A stretch of 64,000 nucleotides of DNA from Rotaria sordida (taxonomy: Eukaryota > Rotifera > Eurotatoria > Philodinida > Philodinidae), in NCBI GenBank assembly GCA_905250125.1, contig CAJNOL010000250.1, positions 121,700 to 185,699 of the forward strand, given 5' to 3'. The notes under the pieces are model-generated. The model had not been told where the DNA came from and ran no database searches. It worked only from the letters and a program-made list of their open reading frames with translations. The translations under genes and the position numbers were made by a program. Below are positions 38,960 to 57,344 of this stretch, one piece after another (positions within the stretch are counted from its first letter, which is position 1; each line of letters opens with the position of its first letter).

Positions 38960-39245
38960 AGCTTCGATAATCAAATTTCGAGCTGAGATTTTGTTCAGAG
39001 ATCGTTCTAACAGTCACTAGAAACACTCAAAGCTTGGGCGAGGATAAACATATCTGTATTAAAACGTAAATTTGTCATAAAAATGTCCTTCTTTTGAAAA
39101 ACAGGCATGTTTTTTTTGAAATCGTGAATATCTTAGCAAGGATATGTTCGTTCTAATTCAAACTTTAGCATGTTTCTAGTGACTATAATGATGACCTATG
39201 AATAAAATTTCAGTTCGAAAACTGGGTTACCAAGTCAAAACATAG
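38960..39245. mobile_element. Foldback element, about 285 bp
   Basis: The left arm (tttcgagctgagattttgtt...cagtcactagaaacactcaaagc) is mirrored by the reversed right arm (tttcgaactgaaattttatt...tagtcactagaaacatgctaaag). Loop about 39030-39160. Non-coding. Confidence 0.7.
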
Positions 39246-39766
39246 TTTTTCAATATTTTTTATGACTGATTGAATGACAATGGATCGAAGCGATTGAACA
39301 GTTTGAAATGTTTCCTCGTCAGTTAAAATTCTATTGATTTTTTGATTTTATTTTCTATATATTCAATCAATATTCATCATATATTAGCTATTACAGAAAG
39401 AGAAATTTATTTTATTATTTGTTTTCTTCAACACCTACTAAAGTTACTTCATTTCAAACTACACAATCATTTCACGAAGACAATACTGTTACAATTAAAA
39501 AAAAAGGAGAAAAATAAAAATCTAAGGATTAAACTCATTTAAGCAATACATTCTCGTAATATGAATAAAAAGGAATTTGTTTGAATTTTTGCACAAAAAA
39601 AAGAGAAAAAGAAAACGAAGAAGGGAAAAGGTCAGTATGAGAAAAAAGAAAGAAAATAGTAATACATAAAACACACGCATACAACAGCATTGTTTTTCAT
39701 TCGACTACATATTAATTTTTTTTTTTTTTTTGCTAAAAATATTTGACACACGGAAGAAGAAAATTT
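39246..39766. other. 3' flank of the Na,K-ATPase beta gene
   Basis: No gene seen; A-rich and T-rich tracts dominate (39716-39731 is poly-T). Confidence 0.4.
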
Positions 39767-41076
39767 TTAAATATCTCCATTTAGACGTGAAGCTGCCTGT
39801 TCCGGTAGATCTTTAACATAAATTTGAAAACGTGTTATAGCTCGACCTGTTTTCTTATCAAAATCAATATTTTGACCATATACACGGCAGACAACATTAA
39901 TTAATATATTTGGGCTTGGACTATTAAATTGAACCCAAATATATGGTGCTTGATATGTATCTCGACGATTAATTTTACCTCTAGAAAAAAACCAGATCGA
40001 TCTATTCATACGAAAAGAATCTTTCATCATACTCATAAGGAAACCATGAGGTTTCAAGTGCACCACATTTAGTATCACGACCGTTTTCTGATATATAAGT
40101 TATATTTCCAATATTATCTTCGTCAGCGGGATACTACAAAAAAAAAAAGTAATTTTTCATTTTTTTGTAAGTGATTAAATAATATAATGACTTCTCCATA
40201 ACAATGGACATAGACTGCACTAGCTGCTGTGGAGTTAGTTTTACATATACTAATATATGATTTTTTTTCGCCGTCTGGTGCACCTGGTTTTGGTTTAAAG
40301 CCAACAATCTAATAAAATATTTTATTTTTTATAAATATTTTTCTATTATTTAATTTTACTTTATTCATTTTAACAAGTACACATGGTTTTCCTTTTGCAA
40401 AACCATATTGAGTAGCATTTGTACAATCACCTGGTTTATTAATGATGAATTTTCTAGTTGGTACTGGTCTTTCTCGAGGATCATCGTCTTCATCATCACT
40501 TTCTGCTTTCTCAACCTTATCTTCTTTCCAATAGACTAAATAAATAATTGTCTTAGAAACAAAAAAAAACAAAACAACAACTACTGATTTTATTTACAAA
40601 TTTGAAGGTATTGATCAAGACTTTTAGCATAAACATTTGGTTCATTTGGGCGAGCATTTTTGTCAATGATTATTAAATTTTTATCAGCTTCTGGTTGAGG
40701 TCGAAAGCCAAGACCTAAAACAAAAAGCTAATTAAAAAAAATTTTTTTCATAAATAAATATTCATACCAGGTGAAAGTGGATTTGATCGAGTAGCCATAC
40801 GTGATTCTTCTAAATAATATCGTGGTCGATCACGTGGTGATAATGCCATAAAAACAGCTAACATTGCACAGAAAAAACCAGCCAAACCAAGGTAGAAGAA
40901 GAAATAAAAAACACCTAATTTAGCTATTTAGCAAAAGAAAAAACATTGTTCAATTATTCTTTTTTTGTTTAAAATTTTTATTTTTATTTACTCCATCCTG
41001 CTCCATCTCTGCCAAGAAATTGTTTTCTTTTGGGATTGTATAATGCATTCATGAAAGAAGAAACTCGACCACCCAT
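39767..41076 (-). CDS. ATP1B: Na+/K+-ATPase beta subunit
   Basis: Seven exons join in frame to 321 residues: 40992-41076, 40768-40923, 40598-40714, 40360-40535, 40192-40308, 40033-40133, 39767-39980. This glycoprotein pairs with the sodium-pump alpha subunit and carries it to the plasma membrane. A short cytosolic N-terminus (MGGRVSSFMNALYNPKRKQF) leads to one helix (about residues 30-56: LGVFYFFFYLGLAGFF). The ectodomain has LGFRPQP, GDCTNATQYGFAKGKPCVLVKMNK, YPADEDNIGNITYI, WFPYEGKINRRDTYQAPYIW and VVCRVYGQNI, all typical of the family. Introns are 52-71 bp except the third, 62 bp, and the fourth, 51 bp. The last intron (39981-40032) was placed to give the PYEGK junction; a run-on frame through it is a shadow. 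An acidic insert (KAESDDEDDDPRERP) in the ectodomain is unusual. Confidence 0.93.
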
Positions 41077-42025
41077 GTTGATAACTTTATTGTGTATGTA
41101 TATTACTTATCTACAAGAAAAAAACAACTTGTTTCTTCGATGGTGATCTGATTTCTTTCTTTTTTTTTTTGCCTCGACTAACTCTATTCACGATAATAAA
41201 AAAAGAAGAAAAAAGTAATTCTATGTATGCTGAATAAAAAAAAAAAAAAAGAAAAAGGAAGGTATTTTATCTTGGTGCATTACGATCGACTGCATACAGT
41301 TTATCATGCAGAAAAAAAACCCGAAAGAAATGATTTGTTTCTCTTCTTACACGTAAAGCCGCACTATGAAAAAAACTGTTTTTCTTTTATTAAAGGGCAA
41401 ACGATTCTATCGGTTGGTTGTTATTCTCGTTGGAAGAAAAAAAAAGAGTCCGACGTCGAGGAATAAAAAAAAAAAAAGAAGTTTTTCATATTCTTATTCA
41501 TATTTATATTTCAATGATCAGTAAGCAAAAATAAAAAAAAAAGAACGAATCTAAGGTGTATATTCAAGGTTATTCAAGTTTATGATGCTAGAGAAAATGT
41601 TCAAGGCCATATATCAAATATAAAAGAATTTCTTCGGCTAAAACATATATCTGCCATCGTAACTCTTTTTTCTTGTGTTTATGGAATATGCTTATCTTTT
41701 TATGATTGGTTAGATGAAGCTGGTGCAACCAGTGATGCCATGATTTAGCGACCTCTGATGAATTCAACAGAACAAACGTACTTTCTTTATGTAAAAACGT
41801 AGAAGAACTTTACGAGCAATTCTTTTTATATATCTTAACAGGTGAATCGTAATCTTCAACATTGAAAGATATTAAAACTTAATAATGAAAAATTTTCTGT
41901 ATATTTTTATATTTTGCTAATTGTTATCAGAAATACAACGTTGAAAAACGTATTTGTTGTATTGAAGTTATAAATTCGATCAGACTGATTATCGAAGTTG
42001 TTTTTATCAAGTTAAGTAATAAATA
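41077..42025. other. Upstream flank of the Na,K-ATPase beta gene
   Basis: No gene recognised. The region contains many A-rich runs (41231-41246, 41466-41481). The plus-strand frame 41227-41466 is Lys-rich low complexity. Confidence 0.45.
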
Positions 42026-43195
42026 GTTGATTATTTTTATGACATCATCGAAAATTATGTGTAAAGTTAATCTTGTATCGAAACAAAGAACATATATATG
42101 TGTGTACGGAAAGAACAAAAATGTACGAGCTCCTATATACCATGCGATCATTCACAGTCGCCTAAAGAAAGCATGGATATCAACAAGAACAGCTGTGGAT
42201 AATCACAATCATTCAACGAAAGTCGAATTTGTATTGAAACAGGTACTTCAAGTAAGATTACATGCCGATGTAGACATTGTATCGAGTATACAATCGCCCA
42301 AAAAAAATTCAGAAAATCTTCTATACTGACTATCCGGACTACAAAATAATACGTATCCAAAAAATAGCCATATACCTTATTTACAATTGATTAGTACGTC
42401 TCATGAGGGAACATTTTCGACTAAGTAGTCGCTTTTGAATTTAGAAGACAGACCCCAGTGAGATATAAAAAATCTCAAAAGGACAAGTTCCATTAGACCT
42501 TCTGCCCAAAGTTATAGGCATTTTATTAGAAATTTAGCCTCTGGTATGGTATATAACAACAAACCAAATGATGGTATTTTAACCTGAAATTCTTCCTATA
42601 GACAGGTCTATTTGTCAGTGAGCTGGTTTTTTCAGAACATTTTACTGACAAATAGATTTGTTTGTGGGGAAAATCTCAGTTCGAAATGTCACGATTTAAT
42701 TTGTTAGTATATACCGTATCAGAGGCTAAAATGCTAGTAAAATAATGCCTATAACTTTGAACAGAGCACCTAAGAAGACTTATCCGTTAGAGATTTTTCA
42801 TATCTGACTGGAGTCTACTTTCGGAATTCAAAAGCGTTTGGTCGATTGAAAACGTTCTCTTGTCAGATCTGCAGATTTTAATAATGGAGATAATCAGCTA
42901 ACAATTTTTTTGGCTCTTTTTTTTAGATGATTGTATATTCAGCATAATATCGACATCAGCATGTAATCCCATTTCACGTAACTGCTTCAATACAGATTTG
43001 ACTTTTGTTGGATGATCATGATTATTTACGACTGTTCGTGATGTTTTTTATAATTTCTTTATGTGATTATGTCGTTTACAAGAGTCTGTACATTTCTTTT
43101 TGTTCTTTTGATATATACATAGATATGTCTTTTTGTTTCGGTGAAAGCTTAATTTTAAATGTCAGTTTTGATGATCTCATATAAATAATCATCTA
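42026..43195. mobile_element. 1.2 kb palindrome carrying FLYWCH-like coding remnants
   Basis: The left arm (42026-42330 and 42405-42600) and the reversed right arm (43195-42935 and 42868-42660) match, centred near 42632. The left arm keeps a 100-codon frame from ATG 42027 that includes PIYHAIIHSRLKKAW and a His-x-His end (DNHNHSTKVEFVLKQ), like the Cys/His part of a FLYWCH zinc-finger domain. The right arm has the same sequence on the minus strand (NNHDHPTKVKSVLKQ) but with frameshifts and stops. The inner arm reads gagggaacattttcgactaa and its mirror. This is either an element that captured a FLYWCH fragment or an inverted duplication of a degraded gene. Confidence 0.65.
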
Positions 43196-44377
43196 TTCAC
43201 TGCTTAATTTAATCAAAACAGCCTCGATACAATTTAATATACAATTTTGCATAATTTATGATATATCATCTTCAAAAATTTTTTCTCAAACAAGTGAAAT
43301 GGACAGTAGTGTTATGAATCCCAATTTAATTCTAATTCAGATCGAATATTTATTAATTTTACAAAAAAGATACAGATCAATGGCGAACACATCTTTTAAC
43401 TTCAATTATATTGGTAAATTTAAAAAAAGCAAAAATCATTGATTTATTAGATTTTGGATATGGAATCAATCTGCTTGGTATTCATTAGAACTGACACAAC
43501 ATTTTGTCTTGTAATATGACATGATAATTTTCTTTTGATATACTACATTCAATTAATTTCACATTTGGCCACTACATTTGGATTCAATTGTGTAATAGAT
43601 GAAATGAGTAATCATTATATGAATATTGACTAAATTACTTTTTCGAGAAAGCAATAAAAAATAATATTGGAAGCACTGGCAATTATATGCAAATAAATAT
43701 AGAACAAGTTAAGGAACTAATGTGCTCTTTCGTTTGTAATAAAAAAAAATACAAAATCAACCTTAGCGAAACAAAAACGTCGATGACATTTTTTTTTGAC
43801 TGCGTGCATTGAGCATTTTTATCGTACTATATAATTTTTCAGCATAATGAAAATAGGTTTTGACATTCAATGAATAAATCATTTATCAAACTAAAGCTTA
43901 TAAAAAAAAGCAATTATTTCCTTTAAGAAAAAAAACCAGTGTACTAAAACAAAGATCAATGAGAAAATAAGTATATTTCCTTTTGTAGAATTTTTCAGCT
44001 TCTTTTATGCTAATGACTTTTTAAGTAAAAATATCCTAAAAACTGCTTTCGAGCGCCCTCTACTGAGCTTTTTTTCCTTTTATTAAAATTAGTATTTATT
44101 ATAATTTTTTTTCAATAATAAAATATTATAAGAATAAAATTTTCAAGTTTTTTTTTATTTCATTGACTCTTTTTAAAATGATTGGTATGCAAGATGCTTA
44201 TCGGTTCTTATAAGGATATTCCAGGCTGTCGACACGCTTAACTACAGAACGAGTGTCTGTACGTGTAAATCCTACGTATGCATGTTTTAACTTTTTCATT
44301 GAATTTAGTGAATCATCTATAAGAACATATGATTTTCTTTTTTTTTCTTTATAGTTGTCATTTCAATCTAGAGGATC
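43196..44377. other. Intergenic stretch before SERCA
   Basis: No supportable gene. A ttctttatag acceptor-like site (44345-44354) lies 24 bp before the SERCA ATG, which suggests a 5' UTR intron or a trans-splice site. Confidence 0.45.
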
Positions 44378-46711
<2,334 letters not shown>

Positions 46712-47474
46712 AAGATTTAATTTTTTTCAAAATCTATTGTCCGACGGTGATCTTTTTTCCATATGGATAAAAACAGATGTGTAAAAAAAGATCAATAATA
46801 GAACTTCAACTAATTGTCATTCTATTATGATAATTCCCTACCCGTTTGTTCTATTTCTATATAGTTTTATCGTATTAGAATAGAACATTGATACCACCAT
46901 CTTTTCTCTTCTCTGGTGCATGTATTAAATCTTTAATTACTAATAGATTTTTCTTTTGTTCTTTTTTTTTTGATGACATGACCCTAAAGTATGTGCAGTT
47001 GTTTCTCTTGTTTTCCTGTATAACTTTTTTTTTCTTTATATAGTTTTGTCCTATTTTTTTCTTTGTCTTACACTCAGAAACATACCTGTTGTTGCATTGA
47101 TGACAACAGTTATTTATTGTTCCTGGATTCTTTCTTTGTCATTTTGGAATACAAACACACGAGTCATGTGTTCAATATTTTTCTCTTATATTTTTTTTCT
47201 CATACAATCAATCAATTGAGTAAGGTAATAAGTATGGAGTATCGATCGATGATGGTAGGTCAGGGAGATGACCTATATACAAGTAACATAAGTGTAGGTA
47301 GAAAGAAGAGGAGAAACGAAAAAAAAATGTACTGATTCAAACAATATGCTGTTTGTCTAGGCAAGTGAAGGATGTTGATTTTCGTTTTTTTTTTAGATAG
47401 ATTCTATTGATTCTCTTGTATAAATTTATTAAATTCGTGCAAATTTTCATTTTTTTTTTGTATCAAAATTTTAA
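46712..47474. other. SERCA 3' UTR and myosin light chain 5' flank
   Basis: No gene seen. Pyrimidine-rich tracts lie before the 47475 start codon. The frame at 47063-47335 has no motif. Confidence 0.45.
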
Positions 47475-48101
47475 ATGGCATCACGAGCTAAAGCTAAACC
47501 ACCAAAAAAGCGTCAACAACGCGCTACTTCAAATATTTTTGCCATGTTTGATCAATCTCAAATTCAAGAATATAAAGAAGCTTTTAATATAATTGATCAT
47601 GATCGGGTATACTTGATTAATGCATTTGTTTTCTGTGTTCATCATTTAACTTTTTATTTTTAGGATGGTTTTATTAGTGGTGATGATCTTAAAGATATGT
47701 TTGCTTCATTAGGTATGATTAGATTGTATTAAATCTATTTCTATTAAGATAATACTTGTTTTTTTTTTATAGGTAAAGTAGTTACTGATACTGAAGTTGA
47801 TGCAATGATACGTGAAGCACCAGGTGATATAAATTTTACTATGTTTTTAACACTATTTGGTGAAAAATTAACGGGTACTGATCCTGAAGATGTAATTAAA
47901 AATGCATTTATGTCATTAGATGAAGATGGTTCAGGTAAAATTTCTGAAGAACGTTTACGTGAATTATTAATGACAATTGGTGATCGATATAGTGATGAAG
48001 AAGTTGATGAATTATTTAAAGAAGCACCAATTAAAAATGGTTTATTTGATTATCAAGAATTTGTTAAAATTCTCAAATATGGACGAAAAGATCAAGATTA
48101 A
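47475..48101 (+). CDS. Myosin regulatory light chain
   Basis: Three exons (47475-47606, 47664-47712, 47773-48101) give 169 residues. The protein binds the neck of class II myosin and switches contractility when phosphorylated. The N-terminal [12 protein letters not shown] puts Thr18 and Ser19 exactly where myosin light chain kinase acts in animal smooth-muscle and non-muscle light chains. The first EF-hand loop ([12 protein letters not shown], residues 41-52) keeps divalent-ion ligands. A later EF-hand ([19 protein letters not shown]) also looks competent, and the C-terminal one is degenerate. Introns are 57 and 60 bp. The intron-1 donor could be read one base either way, but CGG|GTATAC keeps phase 0. 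Length matches the family. Confidence 0.93.
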
Positions 48102-48659
48102 AAAAAAACAACAACTTCTCTTTCTTTTTATTCAGATATTTCAAAAACAAAAAAGAAAATGTAATAAACGTTTGATATGTCAGTTAGAATCACAGGGATA
48201 ATCCTTCTTTTTTTTTTCTTTTGCTTATATCTTATTTCCATAATAAACATTCGATAATCTCTTATTTCTTCCATGTGTATATCTATTATATTAGTTAATC
48301 ATTATCATTTCTCTTTTTTTATTCGAAGAAAAATAAAGTGAAAGATAGATATATCACAGTATGCACTTATTCATAATTTTAGTCTTATTGAATACGAATC
48401 TTTGTTAAAATAATCAATTGATGAGCTATCTAACGTGTAAATAACTGAATTAACTAATAGCTTGATGGAACTGCTAGATGTCTTATGTATATCGATAAAT
48501 TAATCAAAGTTCCTTTTCGAACAGTACAAATGTGAATTTTAAAAGTGGTGAATATAGTAGATTGATAATCGAAAAGTTGAACTTAATTTATTTATCATGA
48601 TATTCTCTGAACTTTTCCAGTAAAAAAAAATAGCAAATGGTTTCAAATCATTTTCATCT
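48102..48659. other. Myosin light chain 3' flank
   Basis: Contains AATAAA-type poly(A) signals (near 48242 and 48330). No further gene seen. Confidence 0.45.
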
Positions 48660-49115
48660 AACGAAGGAACGCCTCCAAGTGCGATTCATCAATCAAATCC
48701 ATTGTTCTTTCTAAGTTATTACAGTTTTACTGAATGTTTTATCTTCGACAAAATATTGATGAAAAAAAATCGAATTATGAAAATTTGCTCATGGATGAGT
48801 CTCGTGAATCTTAGAATGCCCTGAAAATTTCATCCGAAAAGGATGTACTCTTTTTGAGATATTCGATATGGAAAAATAATCATGTGTCACAAAGAAATGT
48901 AAGAAAGTCCAATGTTTTCAATATTCGATATCTCAAAAAGAACGTGTCTTGTTGGGCTGAAATTTTCAGGTCATTCTATTGTTTACGAGACCTACCTAAG
49001 GGCGAAATTTCGTAATTCGACTTTTTCATCGATTCTTTGCCAGAGATACAAAAAAATTAAGTCTACTTATGCGCAAAAATATTAGTCTCACCTAGGAATC
49101 CTCCCTCGAACGAAA
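48660..49115. mobile_element. Foldback element, family 2, copy 2
   Basis: The left arm (gatgaaaaaaaatcgaatta ... agtctcgtgaatcttagaat ... tttttgagatattcgatat) is mirrored by the reversed right arm (gatgaaaaagtcgaattacg ... ggtctcgtaaacaatagaat ... tttttgagatatcgaatat). It shares sequence with 37680-38055, so this is a genuine repeated family. Non-coding. Confidence 0.75.
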
Positions 49116-50280
49116 TACTTGAGTTCATGTTTTAAGTGTCACATAGATAAAAATTCTAAGTTTCATTATAATAAATCTTTGATAAAATAGAACTATGTTA
49201 ATGGAAAGTGCAAAGTTCTATACTTCCAGAGAACATAGTTAACACTGACATTTTATACAAAAAAAAAACTTAATACAGATTAATGTTTTTGCCATTTAGC
49301 TTTCTTTTTCTAATCATTGTCACTCAACATCTATTCCAATTATATTTAATCTAATTCACACTTATCGATTATTTCTATAGCAAACAGTCTGATTACTGAA
49401 AGCAAAACTAGAATAGCCATTTCAAATATTCTAATTGCCATATTTAAGAAAGAAATCATATTATTATATTTATTTTGTGTATCTATTTTGAAAGAAAAAC
49501 AACAATTTGTCATTACCAATGACAAAAAGCAGATACCCATACACAAATTGAAGAGAATTACATTACGAATCAAGAAAATACTTCATTAATAATAATGATT
49601 TAGTACATTTATAAGTTATACTTTTCAGATTTTATGTTGTCAAAGTTGACTATTATAATAAAATTTTCAAAGGTATAATTCTACTCCATATTATCTTTAA
49701 AAAAATATAATTATAAGACAAAGAATGTCAAAGATATAATAACAGAAAACATTATGAGAAAATCAATCAACATTTTATCTGACAACTTATTTGCTAGGCA
49801 ATTATGTTATATTACTTATTCTATTGATATTTAAGGACTAGACTATACTATCCTTCTATTGCAAATATTAGTTGTCTTCTGTAAAATAAGATACGTATTA
49901 AATCAAGGCTGTACTATTATCGCACTCGATATTGATTGTTTTATTGCTTTTGATTAATACTTGATGATCAACTATTGTCCATAGTTAAAATAGCAAAACA
50001 CACTTATACACTGTTCATCATTGCATTTTTGTGTTATTTCTCTTTAGAATTTCATTTTTGTCTTTTTTTTATTGAAAAAAAATTTGATAAATAATTGACT
50101 TCAATGATATTATCGAGAGTCGAAATGCGCTACTCTTAAAAATGTTATTCTTAATCTGATCGATGACATTATTATTTCAATATTTTATCTAAGTTATTTA
50201 ATATGTAATACGTACTTTGTTATAAATGTTATTGAGATAATTTTCATTTAATTAAAGTATTCCGTCGATATGTCCTTTTG

Positions 50281-50335
50281 ATTTTATCAGCACATTTTTT
50301 TCTGTATTGGCAAAAAATATATGTGCTGATAAAAT
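50281..50335. repeat. Short perfect hairpin
   Basis: attttatcagcacat (50281-50295) pairs perfectly with atgtgctgataaaat (50321-50335) around a 25-nt loop. It could be a microRNA-like stem, a tiny MITE or chance. Confidence 0.45.
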
Positions 50336-50729
50336 ATGGGGGGCAACATGCTGTAGAAAAGAAATGACAGACAAACAAATAGTTCTGTTACTCAATATTC
50401 TCAGATTGCAATATTAAATGAAGAATAACTTAATCGGATTTATCAAATTATGGCAAATTTTTCTCATATTCTTATTCGTTTTTATAGTCATCAATGTTCT
50501 GTGAACTCATCAAAATACAGCTTGCTCTTTCTTTCTTGTATTTTTCTCTTCATAATTATTTATTTTGAAATTTTCTTTATCTCATTATAAACACTTGCAA
50601 GTATTACAAAATAAATATGTTTAAAATGTATATCTTATTGTAAAAGTTAACAACTAAATTTTATTAGCAAGTTAAATCTATCTTGTAAAGATGCATCGAC
50701 GAATACGTTTTAAAAAACCGTATGTATGG

Positions 50730-50800
50730 TAGGGTCTGCCGAGTCCAAAATTTTCTTACTCGGGCCCAGATCGGTTCGGGATCAACTCGACGGGCTCTAA
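50730..50800. repeat. Short GC-richer inverted-terminal repeat, copy 2
   Basis: It starts tagggtctgccgagtccaaa and ends aactcgacgggctctaa. Related to 4252-4306 and 51957-52015. Confidence 0.5.
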
Positions 50801-51956
50801 TATATGACAATCAAACAGCTTGTATCTATAACGTTCCGAAATGCCGTATTAGACAAAGAATGAGTTTTTTACATTTATTGTTCATACGTAATAGAAACGC
50901 AGAATACGTGGACTTATAATTGTATGTACGTGAAAGTGGTACTTTTTTAAATATATCCTATCGATTAACATTTACAGTTCGACGAGAAAAAAAACAAAAT
51001 ATCAATAAGCTTTCATTGTAAATAATAAGATGGAAACGATTCTTTTGAGATTTTGTAGTAATGATACAAAGCAATGATCTATATAGAGCAAAAAGATATA
51101 AAAGAAAACCATTTGAATGAAGTAAATAAATATTCTCAATGTCTTTTTCATTGGTTGATATATCAACTGTAATCGAACGTCATCTGTTTCCTAAATTAAG
51201 ATTGGATAATCGAAACTAGCATTTATTCTTTTGACTATTTATGTCTTTGTTTTATTCTAAAATTGTTTTTTATTCGTAATTTTATTCTAGAACATAATCT
51301 TTTATCTATTTTTGAAAATAGGTTGTTTTATATATATAGATCTCAAATTGTAAATAAAGATAATATTATTCAATAGTATCTATCTTAATATGGTTTCCAA
51401 CGATGCATAGATAATAAAGAATTTGATTAAAAAAAACATGATTATCTTTTTATTTATATGAAAAAATTGTAATTAAAAACTATTCAATGTCGATGAGGTA
51501 TTAGTAAATTTTTTATATGAATAATTAATTTTTATAAATTTTCAATTTTAGATACCTGTTGATGAGCTTGTAAAATGAATTATTATTTCTATTTACGACT
51601 TAAGAAGTTGAAAAGTTAAGCTTAATTGAATAGAATTATGTTATTGAAGATAAGAATTCAATAATTAGCTGACTACCAATCGTTTAAAATCACTCTCCAA
51701 GTGTATACAAACTCGTTATTATTTTTTAATTTATCTTTATTTCTATTTGACATTAAATCATTTTATTCTCTAGGTCGAATTCGGATCATTACATATAAAT
51801 GATAATTTATATTTATCTATGCGTATTTTTTTTTCTTTTTAAAAATCTAGAACAGTGTTGTGCTCAGATTTTCTTTTGCGGAGGATGAACATGTAATTTT
51901 TTGAAACACAAACTCCAGAAGGATCAGCTCGATCTTCGGAGAGGCTCAGCCCCCAC

Positions 51957-52015
51957 TAGAGCCCGTTGAGTTTAAAATTTTTAGATTCAATCTGGGATCA
52001 ACCCGACGAGTTTTA
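51957..52015. repeat. Short GC-richer inverted-terminal repeat, copy 3
   Basis: It starts tagagcccgttgagtttaaa and ends aacccgacgagttttaa. Its termini are inverted relative to each other. It lies about 95 bp upstream of the next gene's ATG. Confidence 0.5.
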
Positions 52016-52108
52016 ACCTTCACGTGCCATATAAGACATTGACCTAGAAGAAAGAAATGAATGTTTTATAATTTTATACGAATGATTTTAGATTATTCAA
52101 ACTAAAAA

Positions 52109-52491
52109 ATGTCGAAAGATTTAGATCCAACTGGTGGAATGTTTAGTGGTAGATTTATGTAATATAATTTCATTTCGTTGTTTGTCTTTTCTATAGGAAC
52201 ACAAAACACAATGGTTGGAAAGATTAAAGGTCCCGGAAAACCAGATCCTCAAACGTAAATATTTTGAATAAAATCATTAAATTTTGATTTGAAAGTTTTA
52301 GATCTGCTCCACCGGGTGCTAGAACTGATATTGTAAATCCAAATCAACCGGCTGAGTAATATTTTTTTTGATTAGTCTTATTTAAATCAATTTATTTTTT
52401 TAGTCCAAATCGTGATCATGAACCAAAAATTAATTTTCAAAAAGAACCAATACCAGGTCAAGGACCTCAATCTGGTGGCTCTCATAAATAA
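52109..52491 (+). CDS. Small Gly/Pro-rich disordered protein (79 residues)
   Basis: Four small exons (52109-52148, 52197-52254, 52302-52355, 52404-52491) join in frame from ATG to TAA; three introns of 46-48 bp all have GT...TAG ends. The product runs MSKDLDPTGGMFSGTQN, then GKIKGPGKPDP, PPGARTDIVNPNQPAD and ends GPQSGGSHK. It has about 14% Gly, many Pro, Asn, Gln and charged residues, no Cys or Trp, and no hydrophobic core, so it is probably intrinsically disordered. This composition fits a hydrophilin-like protein, but no family motif proves it. It ends 112 bp before the RBBP4 start codon on the same strand. No single exon is long enough for an ORF finder. Confidence 0.75.
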
Positions 52492-52536
52492 CTTTTTTTG
52501 TTTTTTCATTTTTTTTTTCTATGTGATAAATAAGCT

Positions 52537-52542
52537 AATAAA
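52537..52542 (+). terminator. Poly(A) signal of the 79-residue protein gene
   Basis: AATAAA 45 bp after the stop codon and only 61 bp before the RBBP4 ATG. It is followed by two acceptor-like sites, ctttcag (52551-52557) and ttttccag (52586-52593). Confidence 0.5.
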
Positions 52543-52603
52543 TCATTAACTTTCAGATTGAATTAATTTTTTATCTTTGTCAAATTTTTCCAGTTATCCT
52601 ACA

Positions 52604-56775
<4,172 letters not shown>

Positions 56776-56874
56776 ATTTATGAAATATCTTTTCCTTCTT
56801 TTTTTTTCTGTATTATTGTATCATGTAAAATCTCTTTTGCAAATCTAGAAAATGACTGTTGAAAAAAAACCAAC

Positions 56875-56880
56875 AATAAA
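56875..56880 (+). terminator. RBBP4 poly(A) signal
   Basis: AATAAA 100 bp after the stop codon. Confidence 0.5.
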
Positions 56881-57344
56881 TATATTAAATAACATGATGA
56901 AATCAATTGCAAAATATTTTATATACTTAAAATACAGGTATTCTTTATGCAAATAATTCATATTAAATTACGATTATATTTAAACTAACCAACCGTATCT
57001 TGAGAATGAATGTAATTATTCATTAGGTTTTTTTTTACTTCATTTTTCTGCTATTTAGTAGTATTTCATTGGTGTATAGTACCGATGTTAACCATGAAAC
57101 ATATGTATGTTCGCGAAAAAAAATAAGAACAAGTAAAAGAAAGACGAGAAAGAAAAAAAACACGGTATTTTTACCCTATTGGACAGGTAGATGCGTTATG
57201 ATAGTCACTATTGCACTACGAATCAGCACTTTGGACTCAATACGCTAGAGCAAAAATAGAATATTATAACGCAAATAATTAACAAAAAATAGGTATTTAT
57301 CTTGTTTCTTTTTTATTTTATTTTTTTAGCATTTTTAACATAGA

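Larger units (their letters stand above)
49116..52108. other. Gene-poor stretch of about 3 kb
   Basis: No gene supported. The minus-strand frame 49346-49573 is hydrophobic, without motif. It contains a short hairpin at 50281-50335 and two copies of a small GC-richer repeat (50730-50800, 51957-52015). Confidence 0.5.

Noticed and set aside
39981-40032. Run-on reading frame through the last intron of Na,K-ATPase beta
   Set aside because: It gives a non-family sequence, whereas the GTATGA...CTAG intron restores the WFPYEGKINRR junction.
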